A DNA stretch of 64,000 nucleotides, taken from assembly GCF_000194155.1 (NCBI RefSeq), contig NZ_GL877883.1, forward strand, positions 277,832 through 341,831, in the 5' to 3' direction. Below the pieces are notes generated by a model that was not told the origin of the DNA, made no database searches, and saw only the letters and a program-made list of their open reading frames with translations. Shown piece by piece: positions 53,284 to 61,650 of this stretch (position 1 is the stretch's first letter; every line of letters begins with the position of its first letter). This DNA comes from Saccharopolyspora spinosa NRRL 18395. GTDB lineage: Bacteria; Actinomycetota; Actinomycetes; Mycobacteriales; Pseudonocardiaceae. Both the position numbers and the translations under genes were made by a program.

Positions 53284-54399
53284 ATGAGTCGTGTCCGAGT
53301 TCTCGTCGGCACCCGCAAGGGCGCGTTCATCCTCACCGCGGACGGCGCCCGCGAGCAGTGGGACATCAGCGGCCCGCTCTTCGGTGGCTGGCAGCTGTAC
53401 CACCTCAAGGCCTCGCCAGCCAACCCCGACCGGCTGTACGCATCGCCGTCGCTCGACTGGTTCGGCCAGTTAATCCAGCGCTCCGACGACGGCGGCCTGA
53501 CCTGGGAACCAGTCGGCAACCAATTCTCCTACGACGGCACCCCCGGCACGCACCAGTGGTACGACGGCACGCCGCACCCCTGGGAGTTCGAGCGGGTCTG
53601 GCACCTCGAGCCGTCGCCGACCGACCCGGACACCGTGCATGCCGGGGTCGAGGACGCCGCGCTGTTCCGCACCACCGACGGCGGCCAGACCTGGCAGGAA
53701 CTGCGCGCGCTGCGCGAACACGACTCCGCCTCCGGCTGGCAGCCGGGCGCAGGCGGGATGTGCCTGCACACGATCATCCACGCGCCGGACAACCCGAACC
53801 GGCTCTTCACCGCGATCTCGGCGGCGGGCGCCTTCCGGACCGACGACGGCGGCAAGAGCTGGCAACCGATCAACCACGGCCTCCACTCCGAGGGCATTCC
53901 CGACCCGGACGCGGAGGTCGGCCACTGCGTGCACCGCATCGCCCTGCACCGCGAACGTCCGAACGTGCTGTTCATGCAGAAGCACTGGGACGTGATGCGC
54001 AGCGACGACGCCGGCGATTCCTGGTACGAGATCAGCGGCGACCTGCCGACCGACTTCGGCTTCCCGATCGACGTGCACGCCCACGAACCGGACACGGTGT
54101 ACGTCGTACCGATCAAGAGCGACGAGCAGCACTACCCGCCCGAGGGCAGGCTGCGCGTCTACCGCAGCCGGACCGGCGGCGGCGAGTGGGAGCCGCTGAC
54201 CAAGGGCCTGCCGCAGAACCACTGCTACGTCAACGTGCTGCGGGACGCGATGGCGGTGGACTCGCTGGAGAAGTGCGGCATCTACTTCGGCACCACCGGC
54301 GGCCAGGTGTACGTGTCGCCCGACGCCGGGGACAGCTGGCGGCCGATCGTCCGGGACCTGCCGGCGGTGCTGTCCGTCGAGGTGCAGACGCTGCCATGA
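53284..54399 (+). CDS. BNR/Asp-box repeat protein (sialidase-like propeller)
   Basis: 371 residues from ATG 53284. At least five Asp boxes of the S-x-D-x-G-x-T/S-W type are visible (SDDGGLTWEP, TTDGGQTWQE, TDDGGKSWQP, SDDAGDSWYE, SPDAGDSWRP), giving a beta-propeller. No signal peptide is present, so it is cytoplasmic and not a typical secreted sialidase; no sialidase arginine triad can be assigned. Its stop overlaps the MoaD/ThiS-like gene (ATGA), and this gene pair implies a joint role, possibly in sulfur transfer or protein modification. Function not established. Confidence 0.85.
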   Translation: MSRVRVLVGTRKGAFILTADGAREQWDISGPLFGGWQLYHLKASPANPDRLYASPSLDWFGQLIQRSDDGGLTWEPVGNQFSYDGTPGTHQWYDGTPHPWEFERVWHLEPSPTDPDTVHAGVEDAALFRTTDGGQTWQELRALREHDSASGWQPGAGGMCLHTIIHAPDNPNRLFTAISAAGAFRTDDGGKSWQPINHGLHSEGIPDPDAEVGHCVHRIALHRERPNVLFMQKHWDVMRSDDAGDSWYEISGDLPTDFGFPIDVHAHEPDTVYVVPIKSDEQHYPPEGRLRVYRSRTGGGEWEPLTKGLPQNHCYVNVLRDAMAVDSLEKCGIYFGTTGGQVYVSPDAGDSWRPIVRDLPAVLSVEVQTLP

Positions 54400-54695
54400 T
54401 CAGGATCGCGCTCCCCGCCCACCTGCGGACGCTCGCCAAGATCGCGGACCGCGAGATCGAGCTGGACGTTGACGGCCCGCCCACGCAGCGCGCGGTGCTC
54501 GACGCGCTCGAAGCCCACTATCCGATGCTGCGCGGCACCATCCGTGACCAGGAAACCCAGCTGCGCCGAGCGTTCATCCGCTTCTTCGCCTGCGAGCGGG
54601 ACCTCTCCCACGAGTCGCCGGACGCCCCGCTCCCGGAAGAGGTGGCAGCGGGCGAGGAGCCGTACCTGATCGTCGGCGCTATGGCGGGTGGCTGA
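54396..54695 (+). CDS. MoaD/ThiS-like small protein ending in Gly-Gly
   Basis: 99 residues, ATG in an ATGA overlap with the preceding gene. Beta-grasp pattern (IRIALPAHLRTLA at the start, VLDALEAHYPMLRG) and the hallmark C-terminal Gly-Gly (VGAMAGG) that can be adenylated and thiocarboxylated by an E1-like enzyme. No MoeB/ThiF or MoaE gene is nearby in the window. The coupled beta-propeller partner may be its client or acceptor; this is inference. Confidence 0.85.
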   Translation: MIRIALPAHLRTLAKIADREIELDVDGPPTQRAVLDALEAHYPMLRGTIRDQETQLRRAFIRFFACERDLSHESPDAPLPEEVAAGEEPYLIVGAMAGG

Positions 54696-54947
54696 CCGAG
54701 CCCCACCCGCTCGAACCGAACTGGTTGTCCCATCCGCAAGTGATGGATGTGACCAGCTGTCCATATTGGACCAGATCGTGGTGCTCGACGTGCCCGTTCA
54801 ACTAATGGGTGGTAGGGCGGGCGCTTCGGCGTGTTGGCGTGTCGATTTTCGGCCACGGTGGAAGGTTTGCCGCGTCATTCGTGCGACCGGGCCCGGCTCC
54901 CCGGAATCCGAGCACGCCATCGGAAATCAACCAGATCGGAGTCTGAC

Positions 54948-55265
54948 ATGCGCAGTTCAGCACGTGCCCTTCTCGCCGGAGTCGCCGCCGTGGGCCTGCT
55001 CGCGATGGGTGCGTCCCCGGCCCTCGCCGCGAAGGGCAAGGCCAAGGAGTCGGACGACGACTCCGTCGTCACGGCCGCAGCCCAGGGCGGCAACGGCGGG
55101 AACGGCGGCAACGGCGGGTTTGGCCTGAACATCTGCCCGGCGATCAGCATCTTCGCGAAGGCCGAGGCCAACTGCTCCGCAGGCAAGGGCGGCAACGCCA
55201 ACGGCGGCGACGCGGAAGCCTATGCGGAAGACGACAGTCGGGACACCGAGCAGTCCGACGACTGA
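54948..55265 (+). CDS. Secreted Gly/Asn-rich two-cysteine protein, paralogue 1
   Basis: 105 residues from ATG 54948 (CGGAGT upstream). Signal peptide to ALAA (ALLAGVAAVGLLAMGASPALA). The mature protein has a short charged segment (KGKAKESDDDS), a GGNGGNGGNGG stretch, then GFGLNICPAISIFAKAEANC with two cysteines 14 apart, a GKGGNANGGDAEAY segment and an acidic tail. Not a chaplin by motif, though the size, secretion and Gly/Asn content are reminiscent. No recognised family; closest relatives are the genes at 56038, 56631 and 55438. Confidence 0.8.
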   Translation: MRSSARALLAGVAAVGLLAMGASPALAAKGKAKESDDDSVVTAAAQGGNGGNGGNGGFGLNICPAISIFAKAEANCSAGKGGNANGGDAEAYAEDDSRDTEQSDD

Positions 55266-55437
55266 CGCCGACCTCGCGGGTCCGGTTCAGCCCGGGCGCT
55301 CCCGCCCGAACGGGAGCAGGACCGAGCGCTGATCAACCCGGGGCCTACCCGATACGAGGTCTTCGCCCGGCCAGGAACGCCGACCGGTGGACGATCCGGT
55401 CGGCGTGTCCGGAGCGACGACGCGAAAAGGAACACCG

Positions 55438-55707
55438 ATGATCACTTCTGTTCGCATCCTCAGCACTGCAACCGCACTCGGCCTCGGCGTGCTGGCGACG
55501 AGCATGCTGCCCCAGGCGGTCGCGGCCGAAAGCACCAAGGAGACGCCCGGTAGCGCGGGTGAAGCCGGCCAGGGTTTCAGCATCTGCCGACCGATCTCCC
55601 TCACCGGCGGTCAGATCACCGCCCAATGCTCGGTCGCGCCGAACGGCGGGAGCACCGACGGGCACTCGACCGCGGTTGCCGAGGAGAACAGCGAAGACGA
55701 CGACTGA
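55438..55707 (+). CDS. Secreted two-cysteine protein, divergent paralogue 2
   Basis: 89 residues from ATG 55438 (AAAAGGAA upstream). Signal peptide to AVAA. The mature part keeps the family core: GQGFSICRPISLTGG then ITAQCS with two cysteines, NGGSTDGHSTAVAEE and an EDDD tail, but lacks the GGNGG run. Followed by a strong hairpin terminator at 55731. Confidence 0.75.
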   Translation: MITSVRILSTATALGLGVLATSMLPQAVAAESTKETPGSAGEAGQGFSICRPISLTGGQITAQCSVAPNGGSTDGHSTAVAEENSEDDD

Positions 55708-55730
55708 AACTCGCCCGCTGTGCAAAAGAT

Positions 55731-55769
55731 AAATGTGTCGGTCTCCGCAAGGAGACCGACACATTTTCA
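55731..55769. terminator. Terminator with GCAA tetraloop
   Basis: 16-bp perfect stem, arms 55731-55746 and 55751-55766, loop GCAA, followed by TTTTC. It ends the gene at 55438. Confidence 0.9.
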
Positions 55770-56037
55770 CGTGCACTGAAGAAATCGACTCAACCCGATC
55801 ATCCACTGTGGCCTGAGCTACGTGGCCGAGTGGCGCCAGTCGCCCGATGCGGGCGCTTTCGCCACTTCAGCCAGGGGCACCGGCACAGCGGCGTTACGCT
55901 CGAAAAGCGGGCAGGCCGTGGGATTTCTCGGACACGGCCTACCCGCTACCAACTCGAAACTCGGACGCGGCGCGTCGGCCTCCCGACCGGAAGACCGACG
56001 CGGAACCCGCGACCCCCTTCGCCAGGAAGCTCCAGGA

Positions 56038-56361
56038 TCACTCGTCGTCGCTGGAGTACGTCCGGTCCTTGCTGTCGTCTTCCGCATAGGCTTCCGCGTC
56101 GCCACCGTTGGCGCTGCCGCCGTTGCCGGCACCGCAGTTCGCCTTCGCCGGCGACAACAATGCGATCGACGGGCACACGTTGATCCCGAAGCCGCCGTTA
56201 CCGCCGTTGCCGCCCTTACCACCTTCGGCCGCGGCCGTGACGGTGGAGTCGTCGTCCGACGTCTTTTCCTTGCCCTTGGCGGCCAGCGCCGGAGACCCTC
56301 CCATCGCGAGCAATCCGACCGCGGCGGTCCCGGCGAACAGAACACGAACAGACTTGCGCAC
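56038..56361 (-). CDS. Secreted Gly/Asn-rich two-cysteine protein, paralogue 3
   Basis: 107 residues from GTG 56361, preferred over ATG 56373 because GGAGT then lies 6 nt upstream and the start aligns with that of the 54948 paralogue. Nearly the same layout: signal peptide (LFAGTAAVGLLAMGGSPALAA), KGKEKTSDDDS, GGKGGNGGNGG, GFGINVCPSIALLSPAKANC, NGGSANGGDAEAYAEDD and an acidic end. Nearly identical in pattern to paralogue 1, indicating recent duplication with inversion. Confidence 0.8.
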   Translation of the reverse strand: MRKSVRVLFAGTAAVGLLAMGGSPALAAKGKEKTSDDDSTVTAAAEGGKGGNGGNGGFGINVCPSIALLSPAKANCGAGNGGSANGGDAEAYAEDDSKDRTYSSDDE

Positions 56362-56630
56362 TGCAGACTCCAATCTGGATGGATACCACTTGGTTGAACA
56401 GCCCCGCCGGTGAAGCCCGAGGGAAGTCCGGCGGGTGCCGAGATCAACGCGTGGACCCTTTCACCAGAGTCGGCAGAACCCCTCCAACGACATGCAGATC
56501 GCACCCCCAGTCACCCAGAGGTGCGATCAACTTCGTTGTGTCCGCAAAAGAAAGAGCGTGCCGACCGGCGCACAGACCGGTCGACACGCTCCAAAATCGA
56601 CGCTCCGGGCTACCAGCGCCCGGGTCGGCG

Positions 56631-56927
56631 TCAGTCCTCGTCGTACGAGGTGGCTTCGGCGTCGCCGCCGGTGCCGTTGCCGCCGTTACCGGCCGAGCAG
56701 GAGCCCTTGCCCTCGCCCAGGATACCGACACCGATGCCACAGAGGACGTTCACGCCGATGCCGCCGTTGCCGCCCTTGCCGTTGCCGCCGTTGGCCTCGG
56801 AGTAGGTCACCGAGTGGTCGTCCTTCCCGTGCCCCTTGCCGTGCCCGCCGGCAAAGGCAGGCGAGCCCATCGCGAGCAGCGCGGCCGCAGCGGCGGTAAC
56901 ACCGAGAAGGCGAATCGAAGTACGCAT
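56631..56927 (-). CDS. Secreted Gly/Asn-rich two-cysteine protein, paralogue 4
   Basis: 98 residues from ATG 56927 with GGGAGTTAAGGA upstream. Signal peptide to AFAG, then GHGKGHGKDDHS, ANGGNGKGGNGG, IGVNVLCGIGVGILGEGKGSC, NGGNGTGGDAEATSY and DED. The first cysteine is shifted by one residue and the loop between cysteines is more hydrophobic than in the others. Same strand as paralogue 3. Confidence 0.8.
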   Translation of the reverse strand: MRTSIRLLGVTAAAAALLAMGSPAFAGGHGKGHGKDDHSVTYSEANGGNGKGGNGGIGVNVLCGIGVGILGEGKGSCSAGNGGNGTGGDAEATSYDED

Positions 56928-57398
56928 TCCTTAACTCCCATCCATGTTGGACACAACCAGGTCGGCTTGAGTTCCCCGGAATTCCGGGGATTGGGGGGTG
57001 CACCGACCGGCAGGAGAAACGTTGCCATTGACATGGGGGGTCCGGCATGTCGGGCCACACCAAAGAGAATCTCTCGCCACCCTTGCGGATGCACGACTAC
57101 GCAGCGTCGTTCGGCCGGGCCGATCTCAACCGCACAACTCAACTGATCAGATGAAGCAATTGCGACTGCCGCAAAAAGGATCAAGACGTAGAATCCACCG
57201 CTCCCGATCACGAAATGATCAAGAACAGGAGCCCAAAAGACATTGCGCGATAAGGACTTGCGCAACACGATCGACGTCGCCGACTTGAGCCATATCGCCC
57301 GTTTGGACCAAGAAAGGGACGCTCGCGCGCACATCGCACGAACCGCCCCTAGCGTTTGTTGCTGATCCCGATACGAACTTCGTTTCAGGAGGCAAGTC
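56928..57398. other. Intergenic region without a recognised gene
   Basis: 471 bases between divergent secreted-protein genes, locally less GC-rich than the coding regions. It should hold both promoters. Open frames exist but none has a ribosome-binding site with a plausible protein. Confidence 0.35.
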
Positions 57399-57809
57399 AT
57401 GGAAATTCGCCGAAAGACGGCGGTCGTGCTGGCCGCGCTCGGGACGCTGACCGCCGGCGCCTCGGTGGCCGCCGCCACCGCCTGGGCCGGACCACCGCTT
57501 CACGTGGAGGTGAGCGAAGCCCAGTGCCTGCGCAACGCGGACCTGCCTATCGTTGGGAAAATGCTGAAAGATGCTGTGGGACAAGGAAGTCTCACCACGG
57601 TGCGGCTGACGTTCCGGAGCGCCACAAATGACCGCCAGACGGTTGCGTACTCCGTGGCAGTGGACGGAAACGTGCGGGCCAGCGGCTCAGTAAGCGGCGG
57701 CGGGGTGTCCATCAACAGCGTCACCGTCGCCAACAACGGAGGCTCCCGGCTCGTCGTGAAGACGGGTCCGACGGTCGTCGTCGACCGGACCATCACTGGA
57801 CACTGCTAG
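57399..57809 (+). CDS. Secreted protein, unknown
   Basis: 136 residues from ATG 57399 with CAGGAGG upstream. Signal peptide to AWAG (VVLAALGTLTAGASVAAATAWA). The mature part has two cysteines (EAQCLRNAD near its start and the final GHC), which may form a single disulfide joining the ends of a beta-rich domain (TVRLTFRSA, TVAYSVAVDG, LVVKTGPTVVVD). Followed by a classical terminator. No family recognised. Confidence 0.75.
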   Translation: MEIRRKTAVVLAALGTLTAGASVAAATAWAGPPLHVEVSEAQCLRNADLPIVGKMLKDAVGQGSLTTVRLTFRSATNDRQTVAYSVAVDGNVRASGSVSGGGVSINSVTVANNGGSRLVVKTGPTVVVDRTITGHC

Positions 57810-57828
57810 GACAGGTGTCGCAATCATT

Positions 57829-57865
57829 TCGGGGAGCGGGAACAGTCCCGCTCCCCGACTTTTTG
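57829..57865 (+). terminator. Terminator after secreted protein gene
   Basis: 13-bp perfect stem (57829-57841 and 57846-57858), 4-nt loop, then CTTTTTG. It ends the gene at 57399-57809. Confidence 0.9.
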
Positions 57866-58171
57866 CCGTGCTCATCTACAGTGCTCATCGGCAGTGCTGC
57901 GCACCCGATCTCGGAAATAGATCAGTGGCTCCACCGGGGAGCCGGTGAAGCCACTGTGAGAGTGCGGCGCAGGCGGACCGGAGAGCCAGAGTCGCACCCT
58001 CCAAAATGCGATTCCGCCTTGGTTCCGCCGCGTGGCGTGCGCATCTGGACCACGGGCGGCGACTTTTACGCTGCACTCCCTGCCTTTCGGCAATCCGTGG
58101 GGAGTGGCGAAGACATCATGAGCGCGCTCTGGCAAATGTTCTGGCCGGCGGGCGCTCGGTAATTCGTGAGC
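57866..58171. other. Intergenic region without a gene
   Basis: About 306 bases between the terminator and the convergent inhibitor gene. No coding sequence, RNA gene or strong hairpin recognised. Confidence 0.35.
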
Positions 58172-58573
58172 TCAGAAGGCGAACACGGAACCGGTCGCGG
58201 CCTTCAGCTCGCAGGGATTGGCCAGCAATACCTGGTAGCCGACCGGCTGGCCGCGCCAGGTCCCCTCCGCGGATGCGGTGGTCTGCCGGCTTTCCTTGGT
58301 GCAGTTCTTCGGCTGCCCCGGGTCCAACCTCTCGAACTTCCCTTCAACCCGGTGCAATTCGTCGCACGCGACGGACGCCCGCGGGTGGTCCCCGCTCGCC
58401 GGGTCGCAGTTCAGGGTGACAGTCCGGGACTCCTGGGACTCCGTCACCGTCAGCTTGAGCGTGCTCTGTTCCGCGTCATCGCCGGACGCGGCCGCGGCAA
58501 GCCCTGGAACCAGCACCACCGCAGCGAAGACAACGCCGACGACACCGCGGCCGAGCAACCGAGATTCGGTCAT
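58172..58573 (-). CDS. Subtilisin inhibitor-like (SSI family) secreted protease inhibitor
   Basis: 133 residues from ATG 58573 with GGAGG 9 nt upstream. Signal peptide to AAAA, then the SSI domain: LKLTVTESQESRTVTLNC, four cysteines at 56, 70, 91 and 121 (two disulfides), the reactive loop CTKE and the family-typical ending GSVFAF. By alignment with Streptomyces SSI the P1 residue is Lys93, which points to trypsin-like targets as well as or rather than subtilisin. Secreted SSI proteins control extracellular proteases in growth and differentiation of filamentous actinomycetes. Confidence 0.93.
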   Translation of the reverse strand: MTESRLLGRGVVGVVFAAVVLVPGLAAAASGDDAEQSTLKLTVTESQESRTVTLNCDPASGDHPRASVACDELHRVEGKFERLDPGQPKNCTKESRQTTASAEGTWRGQPVGYQVLLANPCELKAATGSVFAF

Positions 58574-59296
58574 TTCGTGCATCCTCCGTCCTGGCCGGAA
58601 TGGAAACCCCCGTCTTCCTTACCGCACCCGGAACGAGCTCTCCGCGTGAGCCGCAAACGATCACCGATCGGATTCCCTCGAAGCGGTGATCATCACCACC
58701 AGCCACCAAAGAGGCGCTAATTCGTTCCCGGAAGATCTACGGCGACTGCCGACGACGATCTAACTCGGCGACGGCACCGGGCACCTGACGACGCCGGGTA
58801 GCTCCCATTAGCTCACCAGCGTTTCGAGTCCGACAATAAGCGACGGAATTTCACGTAGATTTGTCCACTAATCGAGTTCGGCTCGTCGCTTCTTCGGCTC
58901 GTCGCTTCGGTGTCGATCATCCGCAAATCGAATGCAGCACACGAGCGACGAACGCAACGTAGTCACGATCCGACACCAAACGGGCTGCGGTCGCCGATCG
59001 CGTGATCGTTTCCGACGCCGCCGCACGACGAGCTGCTGCACAACGCAGCATATTGCCCCGGACGGAGATCCTCATCCGGTGCGCCGCACCGTGCATATGC
59101 CGGTGGAGATCATCAGATGAGGTGAGCGACCGAAATCTGGGGTTGCAAGAAGATCGTGCAGCGCTATGTTTTAGAAGACCCCGCTGCGGCGGGGTTTCAA
59201 AACCCGATGGGAATCCACTGCCATTCGACCCGACAAAGGCGGCCGGCGATTCCTGCGGCGTCATTCGACAAATCAGTACGAAGGGGAATATTCGTT
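58574..59296. other. Long intergenic region with a direct repeat
   Basis: 723 bases without a recognised gene. Around 58875-58906 TTCGGCTCGTCGCTTC is repeated almost in tandem. Small open frames here lack ribosome-binding sites. The last 15 bases contain AAGGGGAA, the ribosome-binding site of the next gene. Confidence 0.4.
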
Positions 59297-59593
59297 ATGC
59301 GTTCTGCCAAGCGCGTCATCGCTGCTACCGCCCTGGGCCTTCCCATCCTGCTCGGCGTTCCGGGAATGGCGCTCGCCGACGGCGGCCACCACAAGGGATG
59401 GCCGACCATCTCCGACAACCAGCTCCAGAACCAGGACCAGGACGCCAACACCGAGCAGGCCAACCTCAACAAGCCGACGCAGTACACCTTCAACGTCGGT
59501 AGCGGCGAGGCGAACTCGGTGAGCTGGAGCAACCAGGCCAACGACGCCGACACCGACCAGAGCGCGGAGGCCTCGCAGGAGGACGAGGACTGA
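59297..59593 (+). CDS. Secreted Gln/Asn-rich protein 1
   Basis: 98 residues from ATG 59297 with AAGGGGAA upstream. Signal peptide (MRSAKRVIAATALGLPILL to MALA). The mature part is rich in Asn, Gln and Asp (SDNQLQNQDQDANTEQANLN), has no cysteine, and ends in an acidic tail. Polar Gln/Asn-rich secreted chains can form beta-rich assemblies, as in curli; that is speculation here. Related signal sequence and composition to the gene at 59725 on the other strand, with which it is convergent. Confidence 0.75.
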   Translation: MRSAKRVIAATALGLPILLGVPGMALADGGHHKGWPTISDNQLQNQDQDANTEQANLNKPTQYTFNVGSGEANSVSWSNQANDADTDQSAEASQEDED

Positions 59594-59635
59594 CGGCAGG
59601 GATCCCCCTCGCTGCCGCGGTTCAACCGCACCATG

Positions 59636-59679
59636 AAAGGGCTTGGCCCGGCGATTCCCTCGCCGGGCCAAGCCTTTTT
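59636..59679. terminator. Bidirectional terminator between convergent genes
   Basis: 18-bp stem with one bulged G (59636-59654 and 59660-59677), loop TTCCC, flanked by AAA on one side and TTTTT on the other, so it can stop transcription from both convergent secreted-protein genes. Confidence 0.9.
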
Positions 59680-59724
59680 CATGTTCCTTCATCTCCGCCA
59701 CGACTGCTCGGGCGGCTGCCGACC

Positions 59725-60024
59725 CTAATCGTCGACGTCCATCTGGCCCTCGGTCTGCTCGGTGCCGTTGACATTGTTCTGCTGGGTAAAGGTCATCGCC
59801 GCCTGCTCCCCCTTGCTGTTGTAGCTAACCTGCGTTATGGGCGAGACGTTGATGTTGTTCTGCACCGTGTGGTTCTGCGCGCTCTGCTCCTGGGTCTCCT
59901 TCACGATCCAGGAAGCCTTCACCGGGTGCCCGCTCCCCTGAGCGGCCATAGCCGTACCCGACACCCCGAGCAGCAGCGGCACCCCCACAGCGGCGGCAGC
60001 GAGCACGCGCTTCGCAGTACGCAT
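59725..60024 (-). CDS. Secreted Gln/Asn-rich protein 2
   Basis: 99 residues from ATG 60024 with AAGGGAAT upstream. Signal peptide (MRTAKRVLAAAAVGVPLLL to AMAA) nearly matching that of the 59297 gene. Mature part: ETQEQSAQNHTVQNNINVSP and MTFTQQNNVNGTEQTEGQ, alternating polar and hydrophobic residues, no cysteine, acidic end. Same family in a loose sense as the convergent neighbour. Confidence 0.75.
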   Translation of the reverse strand: MRTAKRVLAAAAVGVPLLLGVSGTAMAAQGSGHPVKASWIVKETQEQSAQNHTVQNNINVSPITQVSYNSKGEQAAMTFTQQNNVNGTEQTEGQMDVDD

Positions 60025-60328
60025 CAACCGATTCCCTTCGTAGACCTACTATTTCCGCACTGTTCCTGATCCCGCAGCGATCCTGGAAATGCGCATCGCC
60101 TTCGGATTTCGCGGAATCCACACCCCGAAAAGGGGCAACAGAAATCTACCGGTGGAACGACATTCGGTGGCAAGCAAAAACTTAGTTGATCACACCATGT
60201 AGTGATCACCGTTGGGCGACACCGCTTTCGCCAATTCGAGCATGAAGAAGCCCGCTGGGCCGACGACTGCTCGTCGGACCAGCGGGCCGCTGCACTACTC
60301 CGGCCCCAGTGGGGCCACCATGATCAGA

Positions 60329-60853
60329 TCAGATGCCGAACCGGAAGACGTGCCCGGACTTGGCGGTGCTGAACCCGTTCAGGTCCCAGCGGGGTTCGAG
60401 CTTCAGCCAGCTCCCCGCGGGGGAGTGCGGCTGTTCGACGGACACCGCCAGGTCCGGCGTCGCCCGCGGGCTGATGACGTAACCGGCCGCGCGCTCCTCC
60501 AGGATCCAGCGCTGGCTCGGGCTTCCGGGCAGGCACGGCACGGCGAGGATCTCCGGCCCCCACTGCAGGTTGGCCTGCGCGCACCGGTTCGTCTGCTGGT
60601 TCCGGATGGTCACGCTGCCGTCGTACTGGTTCGACACGACCCACTTGTCAGCGTCGCCGAACACGCCGAACGGGGCAGTCTTGATCACCGGGTCGCCACC
60701 GAAGTCGGCCCAGCGGGAACCGTCGACCGCGCTGGTGATCTCCGTGCTGAATCCGATGGGGGAAGGAGCCGACGCAGCCTGGGCACCGGCCGGCACGAGG
60801 GAAACCGCCGCCAAGGCACCGAGGGCACCCAGCATCCAGCGAGCACGCTTCAT
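60329..60853 (-). CDS. Secreted beta-trefoil (ricin B-like) protein
   Basis: 174 residues from ATG 60853 with GGAGGGG 5 nt upstream; the longer frame to 60949 is rejected. Signal peptide (LGALGALAAVSLVPAGAQA). The mature part shows RICIN-like units with IRNQQTNRCAQANLQWG and a QRW motif (PGSPSQRWILEE), plus a third weaker unit. Such domains bind carbohydrates; no catalytic domain is attached. Small lone beta-trefoil proteins of this type are common among secreted actinomycete proteins. Confidence 0.75.
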   Translation of the reverse strand: MKRARWMLGALGALAAVSLVPAGAQAASAPSPIGFSTEITSAVDGSRWADFGGDPVIKTAPFGVFGDADKWVVSNQYDGSVTIRNQQTNRCAQANLQWGPEILAVPCLPGSPSQRWILEERAAGYVISPRATPDLAVSVEQPHSPAGSWLKLEPRWDLNGFSTAKSGHVFRFGI

Positions 60854-60885
60854 TACTACCCCTCCATACAGAATGTTTTTCGGAA

Positions 60886-61248
60886 ATGGCGATCGGTTTT
60901 CCGACCATCCGATATGGATCTCTACCAGCACCGGAGCGAAAGTTCGCAACGGGTCACTACAACGAGTGGTCGATCAGCGACTTCGGTAACGACGCCTTGA
61001 TCAAAGCGGATAACAGTCCTCAATGGACTTTTTTCGCAACACCCAAAACCGAGGAAACTGACTCTCATTTCAGGTTGAGACATCAGGACGCGCAGCGCCT
61101 CGTCCACGATCGGCAGGAGTCGCCGCACGACTCGAGTCCCCAGTGGACATCCGGCAGAGAGGTGATTCGCAATACGGTCGAGCCGAACCCGAAGGATCAT
61201 CAGGAATACCGGATGTCCGGGAATCCCCGGCCCAGCAGGTCTAAGTAG
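60886..61248 (+). CDS. Possible decayed beta-trefoil-like frame
   Basis: An open plus-strand frame of 120 residues contains ISDFGNDALIKADNSPQWTFF and FRLRHQDAQRLVHD. The first piece resembles the ADFGGDPVIKTAPFG segment of the adjacent minus-strand beta-trefoil protein, and SPQW recurs twice. It has no signal peptide and no ribosome-binding site. A degenerate inverted duplicate of the neighbouring gene is the best explanation, but chance cannot be excluded. Confidence 0.3.
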   Translation: MAIGFPTIRYGSLPAPERKFATGHYNEWSISDFGNDALIKADNSPQWTFFATPKTEETDSHFRLRHQDAQRLVHDRQESPHDSSPQWTSGREVIRNTVEPNPKDHQEYRMSGNPRPSRSK

Positions 61249-61506
61249 CGCCCCACGGCCTTCGCGCCGCCGTGATCGTGCCACAGCGGGCTGGAACCAG
61301 TGCGTGTTCGCGCGAGGGAAGTGATCGATGTGCTCATCCCGAGCGACCGGTGCACGTCCTAGAGGTAGAACTCCATCCACTTGCTGCCGCCGCCGGACCG
61401 ACTTCAGTTCCGCGAGCCCGAAATCCACAATGGACACATGGTCCCATCCGGAGAACCGAAAGCCCCCGCCGACGTGTGTCGACAGGGGTTCCGAACTGCG
61501 AGAAGT

Positions 61507-61581
<75 letters not shown>

Positions 61582-61650
61582 CGAGCGGCCCGGCCGCTTG
61601 CAGGCACCAGTTTAGCGGAGCCCCCAGCGCGGCCGTGCACCACCCCGCCC

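Noticed and set aside
54948..56927. Chaplin or rodlin genes
   Set aside because: Size, secretion and Gly/Asn content are similar, but the chaplin GN-x-x-C spacing and the rodlin conserved segments are not present.
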